In this document: positions 48,482 through 61,495 of the stretch, piece by piece | Position numbering within the stretch: position 1 is the stretch's first letter | Layout: every line of letters begins with the position of its first letter | Assembly (NCBI RefSeq): GCF_003852895.1 | Contig: NZ_QUSW01000001.1 | Span: forward strand, 744,001 to 808,000 | DNA length: 64,000 bases | DNA from: Rhizobacter terrae | Lineage (GTDB): Bacteria > Pseudomonadota > Gammaproteobacteria > Burkholderiales > Burkholderiaceae_C | Reading direction: 5' to 3' | Notes under the pieces: model-generated | Told to the model about the DNA's origin: nothing | The model's input: the letters and a program-made list of their open reading frames with translations, nothing else | The model's database searches: none | Position numbers and translations under genes: made by a program

Positions 48482-49474
48482 ATGCAAATCAACCCTGCCG
48501 ACATCAGCCGTGCCGCCGAAGTCTTGTCCGCACTGCGCGACGAAGTGGGCAAGGCGGTGGTCGGCCAGCGCGAGGTGGTGGACCAGACGCTGATCGCACT
48601 GGTGGCCTCGGGGCACGTGCTCATCGAAGGCGTGCCGGGGCTGGGCAAGACGCTGCTGGCGCGCGCCTTCGCCAAGGCGCTGTCGCTGCAATATGCCCGT
48701 GTGCAGTTCACGCCCGACCTGATGCCTTCGGACATCACCGGCCACGCCGTGCTCGACGTGAAGGCCGGCTCCAGCGCCGATCTCGGTTCGCTGCGAGTCA
48801 TCAAGGGCCCGGTATTCACCAACCTGCTGCTGGCCGATGAAATCAACCGCGCGCCGGCCAAGACGCAAGCCTCGCTGCTGGAAGTGATGCAGGAGTACCA
48901 GGTCACGCTCGAAGGCCAGACGCTGCCGCTGTCGCGGCCCTTCATGGTGCTGGCCACGCAGAATCCGCTGGAGACCGAAGGCACCTACCCGCTGCCGGAA
49001 GCGCAGCTCGATCGCTTCCTCTTCAAGATCGAGGTCGGCTACCCGAGCCTGGCTGACGAGGCAGCCATCGTCGTGCGCACCACCACCGCGCAAAGCGGCG
49101 ACCAGCTGCCGCTGGCCGGCGTGCAGCCGCGCCTGGACGAGCGCAACGTGATGGCCTTGCAGAAGATGGCCAGCTTCATCCGCGTGGACGACAAGGTGGT
49201 GGACTACGCCGTGCGCATCGCACGCGCCACGCGCAACTGGCCGGGCATTGCCAACGGCTCGGGCTCGCGCGGCGCCATCGCGCTGGTGCGTGCCGCGCGC
49301 GCGGCGGCGCTTCTGGATGCCCGCGACTACGTGACGCCTGATGACGTCAAGAAACACGCGCTGCCCGTGCTGCGCCACCGCGTGCTGCTCTCGCCCGATG
49401 CGCAGCTGGAAGGCCGCAAGACCGACGAGCTGCTGGCGACCATGCTCGACAGCGTGGACGCGCCGCGCCTTTGA
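48482..49474 (+). CDS. MoxR family AAA+ ATPase
   Basis: A 330-residue AAA+ protein with Walker A GVPGLGKT (50-57), Walker B LLLADEINRAPAKTQ, sensor 1 ATQNPLETEGTYPLPEAQLDRF and an arginine finger region, then a C-terminal lid. MoxR ATPases act as chaperones for protein complexes with VWA partners. The next gene encodes a DUF58 protein, the usual partner. It starts 29 bases after DUF4350. Confidence 0.93.
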   Translation: MQINPADISRAAEVLSALRDEVGKAVVGQREVVDQTLIALVASGHVLIEGVPGLGKTLLARAFAKALSLQYARVQFTPDLMPSDITGHAVLDVKAGSSADLGSLRVIKGPVFTNLLLADEINRAPAKTQASLLEVMQEYQVTLEGQTLPLSRPFMVLATQNPLETEGTYPLPEAQLDRFLFKIEVGYPSLADEAAIVVRTTTAQSGDQLPLAGVQPRLDERNVMALQKMASFIRVDDKVVDYAVRIARATRNWPGIANGSGSRGAIALVRAARAAALLDARDYVTPDDVKKHALPVLRHRVLLSPDAQLEGRKTDELLATMLDSVDAPRL

Positions 49475-49493
49475 CGGACCGGGACCGACCAAC

Positions 49494-50852
49494 GTGCGTC
49501 TTCCCCTGATCCCCAGCCGCGCCACCTTGTGGACGGTGGCCGCTGCCGGTGGCGCCGCCATCGTCGCGCTGGTTGCGGGCGTGCCGTACGACACTGTCGT
49601 GAAGGCCGCCATTGCCGCGGCCATCGTCGGCACGCTGTGGGCGCTGGTGGACATCATGCGCAGCATGGTGGCCTGGCGGCACATGCCGCTGGTGTGGAAG
49701 CGGCGCATGCCCGCGGCGCTGGCGCTGGGCGTGCAGCACAACCTGGCCTGCGCGCTCGTCAACGAAGGCCCGAACACCTGGCAAGTGGAGCTGTTCGACC
49801 ACGTCGATCCCTCGCTGGATTTCGAGGGCCTGCCGCTGAAGGTACTGGTGCCGGCCCAGGCCCGCACCGAGGTGCACTACCTCATCGTGCCGCGCATGCG
49901 CGGGCCGGTGAGCTTCGAGCCGGCGGAGCTGCGCGTGCGCACGCTGCACGGCACCTTCGAGTGGGTGCGGCGCGTGGGCGAGAAGGAATCGCTGCGGGTG
50001 TATCCGAACTTCGCGGCGGTATCGCGCTATGCCTGGCTGGCGAGCGACCGGCGGCTGGCAGACATCGGCATCAAGAGCTACGCGCAGCGCGGCGCCGGCA
50101 CCGACTTCAAGCAGTTGGCCGACTACCAGGTGGGAGATGCCATCCGCCACATCGACTGGAAGGCCACGCTCAAGCACAGCCGGCCCATCGTGAGGCAGTT
50201 CCAGGACGAACGCGACCAGTGCGTGATGTTCCTGCTGGATTGCGGCCGCCGCATGCGCGCGGACGAAGGCCCGGCCTCACGCAACGGCAGCCACTTCGAC
50301 GAAGCGCTGAACGCGATGATGCTGCTGGCCTACGTCGCGCTGAAGGAAGGCGACGAAGTGGGCGCCATGACCTTCGGCACCGATGCGTCGGACATGCGGC
50401 GCTTCGCTCCTCGCAAAGGCAATGCCGCGCTGAATGGCTTGATGGCCACGCTGTACGACGTGCAGCCCAAGGCCACGCATTCGGACTACCTGCTCGCGGC
50501 CCGCGACCTGATGCGGGTGCAGCACAAGCGCGCGCTCATCGTGGTGCTGACGAACTTCCGCGACGAGGATGCGCGTGAACTGGAGCCTGCCTTGCAACTG
50601 CTGCGCTCACGGCACCTGGTGCTGCTGGCCAGCCTGCGCGAACGGGTGCTGCGCGAGATGGCCGAGCAGCCGCTGGACACGCATCGACAGGTCGTGGAAG
50701 TCGCTGGCGCCCACCTCTTTGCGCAGACACGCAGCGATGCGTTCCAGAAGCTGGCGGGGCGCGATGGCTTGCTGATCGACGTGGAGCCGGCGCACTTGCC
50801 GGCGGAGCTGGTGAACCGCTATCGAGCCGTCAAGCGGGCAGGCCTTTTGTAG
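49494..50852 (+). CDS. DUF58 domain protein
   Basis: A 452-residue protein with two N-terminal helices (about 12-55) and a C-terminal DUF58 module showing DFKQLADYQVGDAIRHIDWK and MFLLDCGRRMRAD, within a VWA-like region. It starts at GTG, 19 bases after the moxR stop. DUF58 proteins are thought to be MoxR substrates or partners. Last gene of the operon, ending 8 bases from the convergent uvrD. Confidence 0.9.
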   Translation: MRLPLIPSRATLWTVAAAGGAAIVALVAGVPYDTVVKAAIAAAIVGTLWALVDIMRSMVAWRHMPLVWKRRMPAALALGVQHNLACALVNEGPNTWQVELFDHVDPSLDFEGLPLKVLVPAQARTEVHYLIVPRMRGPVSFEPAELRVRTLHGTFEWVRRVGEKESLRVYPNFAAVSRYAWLASDRRLADIGIKSYAQRGAGTDFKQLADYQVGDAIRHIDWKATLKHSRPIVRQFQDERDQCVMFLLDCGRRMRADEGPASRNGSHFDEALNAMMLLAYVALKEGDEVGAMTFGTDASDMRRFAPRKGNAALNGLMATLYDVQPKATHSDYLLAARDLMRVQHKRALIVVLTNFRDEDARELEPALQLLRSRHLVLLASLRERVLREMAEQPLDTHRQVVEVAGAHLFAQTRSDAFQKLAGRDGLLIDVEPAHLPAELVNRYRAVKRAGLL

Positions 50853-50860
50853 ACCCCACC

Positions 50861-53188
<2,328 letters not shown>

Positions 53189-53291
53189 CCGGCCATTCTA
53201 GGGAGGCACGATGGCGCCCCGCCGATCCGCCCCGGCCCGGCGTTGTGGTACTGGGCGGGACCGGCCTACATCACGTACATGGCTCGACCGC

Positions 53292-54458
53292 CTACGCCCG
53301 GAAGATGCCGTCCACCGGCGACTTGTACAGGAAGCTCACGTGGCGGTAGCCCACCTGCTTGTCGTCGAAGGCGATGCGCATGCCGCCCAGGTCGTGCGGG
53401 CGGCTGCGCAACGAACGCGCCAGTGCCTCGCGCGTGGGCGTGCTCTTCACCGCCACCAGGTTGCGCGCCACCAGGCTGCCGGCAATGAAGCCTTCGAAGG
53501 CGGAGTAGGAGCGATCGGCGTGGTCCAGGCCGATGTCGGCCATGGCATCGCGAAAGCGCCCCGCCACGTCGGTGCGCGCGGTGTACGGGTTCTGGTAGGG
53601 GCAGGTCACGGCGAAGGCGCGGTACACCGGGTCGCGCGCCACGGCGAGCTTGTTGCACAGCACGTGCGACAAGCCGCTGACCGGTGCGAGGAAAGGGCTC
53701 TTGCGCAGGCGCAGCTCGGTCATCACCGGCGCGAGGGATTCGACGGGCGCGAGAACGATCAGGGCCTGGACCCCCTCGGCGGACACCACCTCGCGCGCGG
53801 CCTGTGCCATCTCGGCCGCACCACCGTTGACCGATGAGGCCTTCACGATCTTGGCCCGCGGATTCGACTGAAGCAGCTGCAGGCAAGTCTTGCCGTACTC
53901 ATCGTGCCCCTTGAGCACGCCGAAGCGGGTGAAGCCGGCACCGCCCATCACATCGACCATGGAGCTGACTTCTTCCTCGTAGCCCGGTCGAAGATGGAAG
54001 AGCATTGAATGCTTGCCGCTGCGCAAGTCCGGCGCGCCGCTGCGCAGACCCACTGCGGGCAGCGACGCCGCCTTGAGCACCGGCAGCGCGGCGCGGGCCG
54101 CCTCCGTCGTCCACAGGCCGCTGATGGCCACGACACCCTGCTTCTCCAGCGCCTCGACATTGGCCTTCGCCAGCTCGGGCTTGAACATGTCGTCCAGGGC
54201 GACCGTCTCGATGTTCATGCCGTGGCGCTCGGCATCGATGCCGGCGCGAAAACCCGCAAGGTAGTCCAGGCCGATGTCGGGAACGATGTTGGTGGACGAG
54301 ACCGCATCCGCGGTGCTCGTGGCCGTGAGCGGCAGGCTCAGCCCCACCTTCACCACTGGCTCGGCGGCGCGCGCGGCCATCGACGGCCATGCCAATGCGG
54401 CGGTTGTGCCGACCGCCTGCGCCAGCCATTGCCGGCGCGACCCGTTCACCTGCGTCAT
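53292..54458 (-). CDS. Leu/Ile/Val-type periplasmic binding protein
   Basis: A 388-residue substrate-binding protein of the branched-chain amino acid type (Peripla_BP_6), with a signal containing SRRQWLA that could be a twin-arginine motif, and cleavage near AARAAEP. The two-lobe fold is shown by YLAGFRAGIDAERHGMNIE and LKGHDEYGKTCLQLLQSN. No permease or ATPase gene is adjacent, so it is an orphan that may serve a distant importer. Other amino acids or aromatic acids are possible ligands. The open frame continues 34 codons upstream without support. Confidence 0.85.
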   Translation of the reverse strand: MTQVNGSRRQWLAQAVGTTAALAWPSMAARAAEPVVKVGLSLPLTATSTADAVSSTNIVPDIGLDYLAGFRAGIDAERHGMNIETVALDDMFKPELAKANVEALEKQGVVAISGLWTTEAARAALPVLKAASLPAVGLRSGAPDLRSGKHSMLFHLRPGYEEEVSSMVDVMGGAGFTRFGVLKGHDEYGKTCLQLLQSNPRAKIVKASSVNGGAAEMAQAAREVVSAEGVQALIVLAPVESLAPVMTELRLRKSPFLAPVSGLSHVLCNKLAVARDPVYRAFAVTCPYQNPYTARTDVAGRFRDAMADIGLDHADRSYSAFEGFIAGSLVARNLVAVKSTPTREALARSLRSRPHDLGGMRIAFDDKQVGYRHVSFLYKSPVDGIFRA

Positions 54459-54563
54459 GGGTTGTCTCCTACTTCTGGTACCGCATTCAGAAAACGGTTT
54501 CAAAAAGTGTAGGGAGGCATGTCCGAGGCGGCATCGGGGTTGCCCCGGAGAGTAGTGCACCTG

Positions 54564-54581
54564 ACGTGACCTGGATCACGT
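54564..54581. promoter_or_regulatory. Crp-like palindrome upstream of guaC
   Basis: ACGTGA-CCTGGA-TCACGT is a perfect palindrome with a six-base spacer and matches the GTGA-N6-TCAC core of Crp/Fnr-family sites. It lies in the 326-base gap between the binding-protein gene and guaC. Either gene, or the orphan transcript inferred below, could be its target. Confidence 0.5.
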
Positions 54582-54637
54582 GGGCCCGTCGAATCGCAAT
54601 CCGCGCTAGCAAAAAATGCGGCGCGTAGAATGCGTCA

Positions 54638-54668
54638 CCGGGCCCAAATTTTGTCGCCCGGTTTTTTT
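54638..54668 (+). terminator. Orphan rho-independent terminator before guaC
   Basis: Six-base GC stem CCGGGC (54638-54643) pairing with GCCCGG (54656-54661), 12-base loop, then seven T residues. It is oriented plus, but no plus-strand gene precedes it for about 3.8 kb, and guaC begins 117 bases later. It may end a small RNA made in the gap or act as an attenuator in the guaC leader. Confidence 0.6.
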
Positions 54669-54784
54669 GTGCCCGCACCGCCCACGCCGGCGGCCTTCGG
54701 GGGCACAGGCCGGACAGTCAAGTCAAGCGCTCGCAGCCTTCGACCAGACACTGCACAACGTCTGGCAACACAGGAAAGCGATGC

Positions 54785-55762
54785 ATGGAAATCTTCGACT
54801 ACGAAAACGTCCTCCTCCTGCCGCGCAAGTGCCGCGTGCAAAGCCGCAGCGAATGCGACAGCTCGGTGGAATTTGGCGGGCGGGTGTTCAACCTGCCGGT
54901 GGTGCCGGCCAACATGAAGACGGTGGTGGACGAGCCGATCACGGAATGGCTGGCGGCCAATGACTACTTCTACGTCATGCACAGGTTCGACCTGGACAGC
55001 GTGGCCTATGCGAAGCGCATGAACGACAAGGGGCTGTTCGTGTCGATCAGCTCGGGCGTGAAGGCGGAGGACTACAGCGTCATCGACCGGCTGGCGGCCG
55101 AGGGCGTGAAGGTGGACTACATCACCATCGACATCGCGCATGGGCATGCGGAGACAGTGCGGCGGATGATCGAGCACATCAAGCAGAAGCTGCCATCGAC
55201 CTTCGTGATCGCGGGCAACGTGGGCACGCCGGAGGCGGTGATCGACCTGGAGAACTGGGGCGCGGATGCGACCAAGGTGGGCATCGGTCCCGGGAAGGTC
55301 TGCATCACGCGCTTGAAGACGGGCTTCGGGACCGGCGGGTGGCAGCTGTCAGCGCTGAAGTGGTGTGCTCGGGTGGCGACCAAGCCGATCATTGCGGACG
55401 GCGGCATCCGCGATCACGGCGACATCGCCAAGAGCGTGCGCTTCGGGGCCTGCATGGTGATGATCGGGTCGCTGTTTGCGGGCCATGAGGAATCACCGGG
55501 CCGCACCGTGGAAGTCGACGGCAAGCTGTTCAAGGAGTACTACGGCAGCGCCAGCGACTTCAACAAGGGCGAGTACAAGCACGTGGAGGGCAAGCGCATC
55601 CTGGAGCCGGTGAAGGGCCGCCTGGCCGATACCCTGCGCGAGATGCGCGAGGATGTGCAGAGCTCGATCTCGTATGCCGGCGGGACGAAGCTGGCGGACA
55701 TCCGCAAGGTGAACTACGTGGTGCTGGGCGGGGACAACGCCGGGGAGCATCTGTTCATGTAG
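54785..55762 (+). CDS. guaC: GMP reductase
   Basis: A 325-residue IMPDH/GMPR barrel without the CBS domains of IMPDH. The catalytic loop is [21 protein letters not shown] with the nucleophilic cysteine, and the flap region is [20 protein letters not shown]. It converts GMP to IMP with NADPH, balancing purine pools. It is monocistronic, with an unusual leader holding a terminator and a Crp-like palindrome. Confidence 0.92.
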   Translation: MEIFDYENVLLLPRKCRVQSRSECDSSVEFGGRVFNLPVVPANMKTVVDEPITEWLAANDYFYVMHRFDLDSVAYAKRMNDKGLFVSISSGVKAEDYSVIDRLAAEGVKVDYITIDIAHGHAETVRRMIEHIKQKLPSTFVIAGNVGTPEAVIDLENWGADATKVGIGPGKVCITRLKTGFGTGGWQLSALKWCARVATKPIIADGGIRDHGDIAKSVRFGACMVMIGSLFAGHEESPGRTVEVDGKLFKEYYGSASDFNKGEYKHVEGKRILEPVKGRLADTLREMREDVQSSISYAGGTKLADIRKVNYVVLGGDNAGEHLFM

Positions 55763-55856
55763 CCGCAGCGGCGCCGGTCATGGCGGCCTGCGTCATCAGG
55801 AAAGTCTGGCACTGGACCAGCCCACGCCAGGAGGCTCAGGTTCATGGGCGAGTCCG

Positions 55857-56360
55857 TCAAAGCACCGTCGACGGCGCGAGTGCCTGGGCGTAGCGCGCCA
55901 GCGATCGGTTGTACCGAGGCAGGTAGCGGGAAAGAGCAGCCAGGCTCAGAGCGACTGCTTCACGCTCTCGCCCCAGCTCCACCAGCGCAAGCGCCAGGAA
56001 GGCGCGGACGGCACCGTCGAGCTCGTCACTGGGTGCGTGCAGTTCCTCGGTCAGCAACCCGGCGGCTTCCTGGGCCTGGCCGAGGTTGCGCAAGGAGCTG
56101 GCCAGTTGGATGACCGCTCGGCGGCGACGCAGTCCCGTCAAGCCTGCCTCCAGGGCGAGGCGATAGAGCGGAACCGCCCGTTCCGGATGCCCCGTGGAGT
56201 CCTGCGCCGCACCACGCTCGAACAACCCGATGGCACTGCCGGGCGGCAGCTCGGCGACCAGGGTGTCAAGTCGCGCGACGAACGCTTCGGGTTCGTGCTG
56301 ATCGAGGGCCAGCCACAACTCGGCCAGGCGCTCTTCCCATGCTGCATTGGTGGTACTCAT
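55857..56360 (-). CDS. Tetratricopeptide-repeat protein
   Basis: A 167-residue all-helical protein with TPR-like repeats ([32 protein letters not shown] and [14 protein letters not shown]). It has no signal peptide. It begins with [16 protein letters not shown] and is divergent from valS. The function is unknown; such small TPR proteins are protein-interaction modules. Confidence 0.75.
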   Translation of the reverse strand: MSTTNAAWEERLAELWLALDQHEPEAFVARLDTLVAELPPGSAIGLFERGAAQDSTGHPERAVPLYRLALEAGLTGLRRRRAVIQLASSLRNLGQAQEAAGLLTEELHAPSDELDGAVRAFLALALVELGREREAVALSLAALSRYLPRYNRSLARYAQALAPSTVL

Positions 56361-56509
56361 CCGTGCAGTCTAGGTCCGGCGGCGAAAGCCGCCGGCTCAC
56401 TCGACTCGAGGTGGCCGGAACCGCGATCGGCTCACTGGCAGCGCCCCTACAATCGACCCTCCCCCGTTTCAACCTCCGCCCGTCCAGGGTGGACAGCACC
56501 GTCTCCCCC

Positions 56510-59356
56510 ATGAGCGACCTAGCCAAATCCTTCGAACCCGCCGCCATCGAGGCCCATTGGGCGCCGCTGTGGGAGAAGAGTGGCGTATACGCGCCCACGC
56601 TCGACGAGAAGAAGCCCTCGTTCTCCATCCAGCTGCCGCCGCCCAACGTCACCGGCACGCTGCACATGGGGCACGCGTTCAACCAGACCATCATGGACTC
56701 GTTGACGCGCTACCACCGCATGCGTGGCTTCAACACGCTGTGGGTGCCGGGCACGGACCACGCCGGCATCGCCACGCAGATCGTGGTGGAGCGGCAGCTG
56801 CAGGACAAGGGCCAGTCGCGCTACGACCTGGGCCGCAAGAACTTCGTCGCCCGCGTGTGGGAATGGAAAGCCCACAGCGGCAACACCATCACGCAGCAGA
56901 TGCGCCGCCTGGGCGACAGCGTGAGCTGGCAGCATGAGTACTTCACACTGGACGACAAGCTCTCCGGCGTGGTGACCGACACCTTCGTCAAGCTGTACGA
57001 GGAAGGCCTCATCTACCGCGGCAAGCGCATGGTCAACTGGGACCCGGTGCTCAAGTCCGCCGTGTCCGACCTGGAGGTGACGAGCGAAGAAGAAGACGGC
57101 TCGCTCTGGCACATCCGCTACCCGCTGGCCGACGGCTCGGGCGAGATGGTGGTGGCCACCACGCGGCCCGAGACCATGCTGGGCGACACCGCCGTGATGG
57201 TGCATCCAGAGGACGAGCGCTACACCGCCTTCATTGGCAAGCAGGTGACGCTGCCGCTGTGCAACCGCACCATCCCCGTCATCGCCGACGACTACGTGGA
57301 CCGCGAGTTCGGCACGGGCGTGGTGAAGGTGACGCCCGCGCACGACGTGAACGACAACGCGGTGGGCCTGCGCCACAAGCTTCCGGTCATCGGCGTGCTC
57401 ACGCTGGACGCGAAGATCAACGAGAACGCACCCGAGGCCTACCAAGGCCTGGACCGCTTCGCCGCACGCAAGAAGATCGTTGCCGACCTCGAAGCGCAAG
57501 GCTTTCTCGTCGAAGTGAAGAAGCACAAGCTGATGGTGCCGCGCTGCGAGCGCACCGGCCAGGTCATCGAGCCCATGCTCACCGACCAGTGGTTCGTCGC
57601 CATGAGCAAGCCCGGCCGCGACGGCAAGTCCATCGCGGAGAAGGCCATCGAGGTGGTGCAGGACGGCCGCGTGCGATTCGTGCCGGAGCAATGGGTCAAT
57701 ACCTACAACCAGTGGATGAAGAACATCCAGGACTGGTGCATCTCGCGCCAGCTCTGGTGGGGACATCAGATTCCGGCGTGGTACGGCACCAATGGCGAAA
57801 TCTTCGTCGGCCGCAGCGAGGAAGAAGCTCGCGCCAAGGCACAGGCGGCAGGCTACGCGGGTGAACTGACGCGCGACGAAGACGTGCTCGACACCTGGTA
57901 CTCGTCCGCCCTCGTGCCCTTCTCCACGCTCGGCTGGCCCGCGCAGACCAAGGAGATGAGTCTCTTCCTGCCCTCCACCGTGCTGGTGACGGGCTTCGAC
58001 ATCATCTTCTTCTGGGTCGCCCGGATGATCATGATGACGGTGCACTTCACCGGCCAGGTGCCCTTCCGCGACGTGTACATCCACGGCCTCGTGCGCGACT
58101 CGCATGGCCAGAAGATGAGCAAGAGCGAAGGCAACGTGCTGGACCCGGTGGACCTGATCCAGGGCGTGGGGCTGGAAGAACTGGTGCGCAAATCCACCAG
58201 CGGCTTGCGCCGGCCCGAGACCGCGCCCAAGGTCGCCAAGCGCGTGGAGAAGGAATTCCCCGAAGGCATTCCCGCCTTCGGCTCCGATGCGCTGCGCCTG
58301 ACCATGGCCAGCTACGCGAGCCTGGGCCGCGACATCAACTTCGACACCAAGCGCTGCGAGGGCTACCGCAACTTCTGCAACAAGCTCTGGAACGCGACGA
58401 AGTTCGTGCTCTCGAATTGCGAGGGCTTCGACTGCGGGCTCAAGGAGCATTCGAAGGAAGAATGCGCGCCGGGCGGCCCCTTCCACGGCTACATGAACTT
58501 CTCGAACGCGGACCGCTGGATCACCAGCGAGTTGCAGCGCGTGGAAGCCGCGGTCGCGAAGGGCTTTGCGGAATACCGGCTCGACCTCGTGTCCAGCGCC
58601 ATCTACCAGTTCGTGTGGGAAGAGTATTGCGACTGGTACATCGAGATCGCCAAGGTGCAGATCCAGACCGGCGACGAGGCCCAGCAGCGCGCCACGCGGC
58701 GCACGCTGATCCGCGTGCTGGAGGCGGCGCTGCGGCTGCTGCATCCGGTGGCGCCGTTCATCACCGCCGAGCTGTGGGAGCGCGTGGCGCCGGTGGCCGG
58801 GCGCAAGGCGGCCGATGATCAGGTCGGCATCGTGGCGGCGCCGTATCCGCAATCGCAGCCGGATCGCATCGATGCGATTGCGGATGCCTGGATGACCCGC
58901 CTGAAGGATCTGGTGGGTGCCACCCGCAGCCTGCGCAGCGAGATGAACCTCGGGCCGCAAGAGCGTGTGCCGCTGTACGCCATTGGCGATGCGGCATTCC
59001 TCAACGCCGCGGCACCGGTCATCAAGACACTGGCCAAGGCCACTGAAGTGAGGCTCTTCACCGACGAAGCCGAGTTCGCAAAGGCCGCTGGCGTGTCACC
59101 CGTGGCCGTGTCCGGCGACGTGCGCCTGGCGCTGCACGTGGAAATCGACGTCGCCGCCGAGATCGAGCGCCTGAGCAAGGAAGCCACGCGCCTGGACGGC
59201 GAGATCGCCAAGGCCAACGCCAAGCTCTCGAACGAGAGCTTCGTCGCCCGGGCCAAGCCCGAGGTGGTGGCTCAGGAGAAGCAGCGCGTGGCCGAGTTCA
59301 CGGCGAAGCGGGACCGGCTGCTAGATCAAGTGAAACTCCTGGGCTCGTCGACTTGA
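56510..59356 (+). CDS. valS: Valyl-tRNA synthetase
   Basis: A 948-residue class I synthetase with HIGH-type motif [11 protein letters not shown] and KMSKS in [10 protein letters not shown]. The editing domain segment [20 protein letters not shown] and the C-terminal coiled coil (about 885-948) are present. It charges tRNA-Val. The start MSDLAKS is chosen for its match to the family; the frame extends 57 codons upstream without support. It overlaps the convergent dehydrogenase-like gene by 59 bases. Confidence 0.97.
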   Translation: MSDLAKSFEPAAIEAHWAPLWEKSGVYAPTLDEKKPSFSIQLPPPNVTGTLHMGHAFNQTIMDSLTRYHRMRGFNTLWVPGTDHAGIATQIVVERQLQDKGQSRYDLGRKNFVARVWEWKAHSGNTITQQMRRLGDSVSWQHEYFTLDDKLSGVVTDTFVKLYEEGLIYRGKRMVNWDPVLKSAVSDLEVTSEEEDGSLWHIRYPLADGSGEMVVATTRPETMLGDTAVMVHPEDERYTAFIGKQVTLPLCNRTIPVIADDYVDREFGTGVVKVTPAHDVNDNAVGLRHKLPVIGVLTLDAKINENAPEAYQGLDRFAARKKIVADLEAQGFLVEVKKHKLMVPRCERTGQVIEPMLTDQWFVAMSKPGRDGKSIAEKAIEVVQDGRVRFVPEQWVNTYNQWMKNIQDWCISRQLWWGHQIPAWYGTNGEIFVGRSEEEARAKAQAAGYAGELTRDEDVLDTWYSSALVPFSTLGWPAQTKEMSLFLPSTVLVTGFDIIFFWVARMIMMTVHFTGQVPFRDVYIHGLVRDSHGQKMSKSEGNVLDPVDLIQGVGLEELVRKSTSGLRRPETAPKVAKRVEKEFPEGIPAFGSDALRLTMASYASLGRDINFDTKRCEGYRNFCNKLWNATKFVLSNCEGFDCGLKEHSKEECAPGGPFHGYMNFSNADRWITSELQRVEAAVAKGFAEYRLDLVSSAIYQFVWEEYCDWYIEIAKVQIQTGDEAQQRATRRTLIRVLEAALRLLHPVAPFITAELWERVAPVAGRKAADDQVGIVAAPYPQSQPDRIDAIADAWMTRLKDLVGATRSLRSEMNLGPQERVPLYAIGDAAFLNAAAPVIKTLAKATEVRLFTDEAEFAKAAGVSPVAVSGDVRLALHVEIDVAAEIERLSKEATRLDGEIAKANAKLSNESFVARAKPEVVAQEKQRVAEFTAKRDRLLDQVKLLGSST

Positions 59357-60275
59357 ATTCCGGCTGGGCTGCGGGCGTGAGGCTCAGCAGCTCATCGATG
59401 CGCTTGGCCACCGCCCAGGCGGCGCGCAGGCGCGACTCGCGGGTGGTGCTGGCCACGCGCGGCGTGATCTGGAGCGTGGGGCTGCCCGCCAGCGGGCGGC
59501 CTTCGTCCAGCCAGCCGGGCTCCATGCTGTCCAGCCACACGGCGGCCAGGCGACCGCTGTTGAGGGCCTGGGCCAGTGCATGCTCATCGAACAGGCCCGA
59601 GTGGGCAATGCTGACGATGACCTGATCAGGCTTGCAATAAGGCAGGAAGCGCTCGCCCAGCAAGCCGTGGTAGCGGCTGAAGTAATGCAGCTGCACGCAC
59701 ACCGCGTCGCAGGTTTCCAGCAGCTCGCGCAGGCCCAGCGGCTTGACGCGCCAGCGGTCCCACACGGGGTCGGTGGCGTGCAGCGAGGGGTCGTAGCCCA
59801 CCACCTTGGAGCCGAAGGCCGACAGCAGCTGCGACATCGAACGGGCCGACGGCGTCATGCCGACCATGCCCACGGTGGCTGCGCTCAGTTCGCGCCCCAC
59901 CTGAAGGCCGTCCGAGCCGATCACCGGCACGCGGCGCAGCAGTGACAGCAGCGCGCCGATCATGAACTCGGCCTCGGCCTGCGCCGTGGCGGTGACGCTG
60001 CGCACCACTTCGACGCCGGCACGGGAGCAGGCGTCCAGGTCGATGTTCTCCACCCCGGAGCTCACCCGGCCCACCACCCGAAGCACGGGAGCGTAGTGCA
60101 AGGCGTGCTGGTCCAGCGAGACGGATGGCGGGATGATCAGGGAACGCACGTTGTAGAGCGCCTTGCGGAACTCCCGGGGGTCGCGCGCCAGCTCAGGGGC
60201 GTAGCGCACCGTGTGGCGCGCACTCAGCCACTGCGTGACTTCATCCTCCAGGGGTTCGACGATCAGCAAGTCCAT
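59298..60275 (-). CDS. D-2-hydroxyacid dehydrogenase fold protein with degenerate active site
   Basis: A 325-residue protein of the D-2-hydroxyacid dehydrogenase fold. Several functional positions are altered. The nucleotide glycine motif reads GMVGMTPSA (136-144) in place of GxxGxGxxG. The catalytic arginine position, normally ARGG, reads AHSG (H225), and the catalytic histidine, normally TPH, reads TPRV (R273). E252 in SMEP is retained. Loss of cofactor binding or catalysis is likely, so it may be a regulatory or binding protein. It is divergent from galU, with 100 bases between starts. Confidence 0.75.
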   Translation of the reverse strand: MDLLIVEPLEDEVTQWLSARHTVRYAPELARDPREFRKALYNVRSLIIPPSVSLDQHALHYAPVLRVVGRVSSGVENIDLDACSRAGVEVVRSVTATAQAEAEFMIGALLSLLRRVPVIGSDGLQVGRELSAATVGMVGMTPSARSMSQLLSAFGSKVVGYDPSLHATDPVWDRWRVKPLGLRELLETCDAVCVQLHYFSRYHGLLGERFLPYCKPDQVIVSIAHSGLFDEHALAQALNSGRLAAVWLDSMEPGWLDEGRPLAGSPTLQITPRVASTTRESRLRAAWAVAKRIDELLSLTPAAQPEFKSTSPGVSLDLAAGPASP

Positions 60276-60375
60276 GCGGGGTGTGCGTGAGGTGCGGAGG
60301 GGCAGGTCAGGTTTTTGCTCATGCCAGAATGGCTCAAGCACCCGAATTCACCTTTTCTGCGGAGATTGTAAGTAA

Positions 60376-61242
60376 ATGTTGGTCAACAAAGCGATCTTTC
60401 CCGTGGCTGGTCTTGGCACGCGTTTTCTCCCGGCCACCAAGGCTCAGCCGAAGGAAATGCTGCCTGTTGTCGACAAGCCTCTGATCCAGTACGCCGTGGA
60501 GGAAGCTTACGCCGCCGGCGTGCGGGAAATGATCTTCGTCACGGGCCGCCACAAGCGACCGATCGAGGATCACTTTGACATGACTTTCGAGTTGGAGGTA
60601 GCCCTTGAACAAGCGGGCAAGGCCGAGCTCCTCGAAGTGGTGCGCAGTGTCAAGCCGGACGACATGGAATGCATCTATGTGCGCCAGGCCCAGGCCCTGG
60701 GCCTGGGCCACGCGGTGCTGTGCGCACAGCGTCTGGTAGGCAACAACCCGTTTGCGGTGCTGCTGGCTGATGACCTGATGGTGGGCGAGCCGCCGGTGCT
60801 CAAGCAGATGGTCGATCAATTCGCCGATTGGCGCGCATCCATCCTCGCTGTTCAGGAAGTGCCGGCCGAGCACACCCGGCGCTACGGCATCGTGGCGGGC
60901 ACGCAGGTCAACGACAAGCTCATGGACGTGAGCCGCATTGTCGAAAAACCCGCACCGGAAGTGGCGCCTTCCCGACTGGGCGTGGCGGGCCGCTACATCC
61001 TCACGCCGGGCGTGTTCCATGAAATCGCCAACCAGCCGCGCGGCGTGGGCGGCGAGATCCAGCTCACCGACGGCATCGCCGGCCTGCTGCGCCGAGAGAA
61101 GGTCTTCGCCTACCGCTACGACGGCAAGCGCTACGACTGCGGCAGCAAGGAAGGCTTCCTGCAGGCCAATGTGGAACTGGCGATGCAGCACCCGCAGCTG
61201 GGTGCGGGCTTCAAGGAATACCTGAAGAGCCTGGAGATCTGA
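60376..61242 (+). CDS. galU: UTP-glucose-1-phosphate uridylyltransferase
   Basis: A 288-residue nucleotidyltransferase with the activation loop [20 protein letters not shown] and the substrate segment [13 protein letters not shown]. It makes UDP-glucose from glucose-1-phosphate for cell-wall, exopolysaccharide and trehalose precursors. GGAGA precedes the ATG. It is divergent from the degenerate dehydrogenase gene. Confidence 0.95.
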   Translation: MLVNKAIFPVAGLGTRFLPATKAQPKEMLPVVDKPLIQYAVEEAYAAGVREMIFVTGRHKRPIEDHFDMTFELEVALEQAGKAELLEVVRSVKPDDMECIYVRQAQALGLGHAVLCAQRLVGNNPFAVLLADDLMVGEPPVLKQMVDQFADWRASILAVQEVPAEHTRRYGIVAGTQVNDKLMDVSRIVEKPAPEVAPSRLGVAGRYILTPGVFHEIANQPRGVGGEIQLTDGIAGLLRREKVFAYRYDGKRYDCGSKEGFLQANVELAMQHPQLGAGFKEYLKSLEI

Positions 61243-61257
61243 ACCCGTGCGGCGCGC

Positions 61258-61485
61258 TCAGCGCCGCCGCAGGTAGTGCACGAACTCGTCGTTGGCGGAA
61301 CTCTGCTCGACGAGTTCGTTGCCCGTCTGCCGCGCGAAGGCCTGGAAGTCGCGCACGGACCCGGGGTCGGTCGCCACCACCTTCAGCACCTCGCCGCTGG
61401 CCATCTCCGACAAGGCCTTCTTGGCCTTCAGGATGGGCAGCGGGCAGTTCAGGCCGCGGGTGTCGATTTCCTTGTTCGCTTCCAT
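61258..61485 (-). CDS. TusA/SirA family sulfurtransferase-like protein
   Basis: A 75-residue protein with the TusA signature DTRGLNCPLPILKAKKAL; the cysteine followed by P-x-P is the sulfur-carrying residue. TusA proteins relay persulfide sulfur to tRNA modification or other acceptors. The start MEANKEID is chosen for family length; it is 10 bases from the NUDIX stop. Which pathway it serves is unknown. Confidence 0.88.
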   Translation of the reverse strand: MEANKEIDTRGLNCPLPILKAKKALSEMASGEVLKVVATDPGSVRDFQAFARQTGNELVEQSSANDEFVHYLRRR

Positions 61486-61495
61486 CGTGGGGTCC

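Noticed and set aside
56519-58960. An 813-codon open frame antisense to valS
   Set aside because: Same cause: valS carries HIGH and KMSKS motifs and the reverse frame has none and no ribosome site.
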